From NCBI GenBank assembly GCA_001953115.1, contig LSSL01001411.1, positions 1-10,639 of the forward strand: a stretch of 10,639 nucleotides of DNA. Reading direction: 5' to 3'. The position numbers were made by a program, and so were the translations under genes. Position 1 is the stretch's first letter; every line of letters starts with the position of its first letter. Shown here in pieces: positions 9,768 through 10,639 of the stretch. Source of the stretch: Smittium mucronatum (taxonomy: Eukaryota > Kickxellomycota > Harpellomycetes > Harpellales > Legeriomycetaceae). The notes beneath the pieces were generated by a model. It saw nothing but the letters and a program-made list of their open reading frames with translations, was not told where the DNA came from and searched no databases.

Positions 9768-9907
9768 TTGAATGAAAATATTAAGGATGAATTCAATTTG
9801 TGTCTTTATCTTTTTTCCATGACATATCTTTCTTTGGGAAATCCCGTAAAACTAAAAAGAGCCCTAAAAAATTGCTTAAAAGTCTGAAATACTAATTTCA
9901 ATTCAAG
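9768..9907. pseudogene. G+C-richer islet open on both strands
   Basis: On plus, 9768-9887 gives 39 codons from a TTG to a TGA, including LYLFSMTYLSLGNPVKLKRA. On minus, 9806-9907 gives 33 codons to a TAA, including LVFQTFKQFFRALFSFTGFP. Both look less like background than neighbouring sequence, simply because the islet is richer in G+C. Which strand coded, if either, cannot be decided by eye. Neither has a plausible start with a ribosome-binding site. Confidence 0.2.
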
Positions 9908-9947
9908 TTATTATTATTAAGTCTGATATACATAATTAGATTCATTA

Positions 9948-10103
9948 CTAATTAATTATTGAATATAATAAAGTATACAAATCAAAAAAATAAAAATAGT
10001 TCACATTCTTTTTTTCTTCAATCTTACTGGTAGAAAAAATTATTTTTTAGGATAAATTTTCAAAATCTTGACCCACTTCTTTTATTTTTTTTGTAAAAGT
10101 ATA
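9948..10103 (-). pseudogene. possible decayed coding fragment with one in-frame stop
   Basis: After a TGA at 10104-10106 the minus strand is open for 18 codons (ending EVGQDFENLS), has a TAA at 10047-10049, and continues 32 codons in frame (including KIIFSTSKIEEKKNVNYFYF) to a TAG at 9948-9950. The second half is rich in Lys, Tyr and Phe and could be background. It is listed because it lies on the same strand as the other candidate fossils. Confidence 0.15.
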
Positions 10104-10106
10104 TCA

Positions 10107-10610
10107 AAATATATTTTTTATTGATTTTTAAAATTAAATACAAATTTCAAAAAAATTAGAATTTTTTTACTCAAATAATATTCTTATTTATTGAAAAATG
10201 TAACAGAAATGGTTATAATTTTCATATCAATTTTTTTTTTGCCTAACAGATTAAATAAGAAAACAGTTCTAATTTTGGATTGGGTTTTATAGAAAAAACT
10301 TAATAAATTTATTCTAATAAAAAACAAATTTTTTTATAAACCTTATTTTTAGAATAATAAAAATATTATTTATTCATCAACCCCAAAAAATATCAAATAG
10401 ACAAATATGAATCCATTTTAAATGTATTTAAATGATTTATAAAGTGACCTGTAATTTTTGAATTCAAGATAGTTAATAATTAACTTAATGGAATATAATT
10501 TTTTACGATGATAGAAAAATTTCAATCTCATTATACCAATGAGTAAATAAATTTTATTTTTAAAAAAGATTTAAGAGAAAAATTGTTAAATTTTAAAATA
10601 TTATATTATT
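10107..10610. other. gene-less A+T-rich stretch
   Basis: I see only background here: A and T runs of up to nine or ten bases and short chance frames. No RNA gene, terminator or repeat array is supported. Confidence 0.6.
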
Positions 10611-10639
10611 AAAAATAAAAATAAAAATAAAAATAAAAA
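10611..10639. repeat. hexanucleotide microsatellite (aaaaat)n at the window edge
   Basis: Nearly five copies of a perfect six-base unit (five A, one T) reach the last base of the window and may continue beyond it. If this is a contig end, the repeat may be why the assembly stopped. Confidence 0.85.

Noticed and set aside
1..10639. Bacterial promoters (TATAAT-like and TTGACA-like boxes)
   Set aside because: At this base composition matches occur constantly and no gene start anchors any of them.
1..10639. CRISPR array, long satellite or insertion sequence
   Set aside because: No regularly spaced direct repeats, no terminal inverted repeats around a transposase-like frame, and tandem repeats are limited to a few short units.
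1..10639. A specific host assignment such as a named insect or tunicate symbiont, or an A+T-rich protist
   Set aside because: There is no intact marker gene, rRNA or reliable codon usage to support a taxon.

Overview
This is an extremely A+T-rich stretch, by eye well over four in five bases, and it holds no recognisable intact gene. I found no rRNA, convincing tRNA, CRISPR array, insertion sequence or long satellite. The longest ATG-started reading frames are 62-63 codons. At this composition about one codon in ten is a stop by chance, so a few frames of that size are expected in 10.6 kb read six ways. Reading-frame length alone therefore supports no gene.

The organism cannot be fixed from the sequence. 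The pattern fits a large decayed, non-coding region in a strongly reduced A+T-rich bacterial (symbiont-like) genome. It also fits intergenic DNA of an A+T-rich eukaryote. What favours decay over plain spacer is a set of short islets, mostly 100-300 bases, that are visibly richer in G+C than their surroundings. Their conceptual translations are less dominated by Lys, Asn, Ile and Phe.

Layout: the left edge (1-560) carries three minus-strand open stretches. The best single clue is at 258-446, where about 34 residues follow the layout of the second half of an acyl/peptidyl carrier domain, with the phosphopantetheine serine missing. From about 560 to 3370 there is only background, with a homopolymer cluster at 2357-2411. 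A minus-strand fragment with one stop lies at 3369-3560. Islets at about 5440-5780 and 5940-6330 can be read on either strand. Further minus-strand fragments lie at 7286-7453, 8450-8671 and 9948-10103, and an islet open on both strands at 9768-9907. The window ends in a short hexanucleotide repeat.

No joint pathway can be read out. The most that can be offered is a hypothesis: several of the better fragments lie on the minus strand, as would be left by one or more long decayed minus-strand genes, possibly including a carrier-domain (polyketide or nonribosomal peptide type) gene. This rests on eye inspection only. A profile search of the translated islets would decide it.
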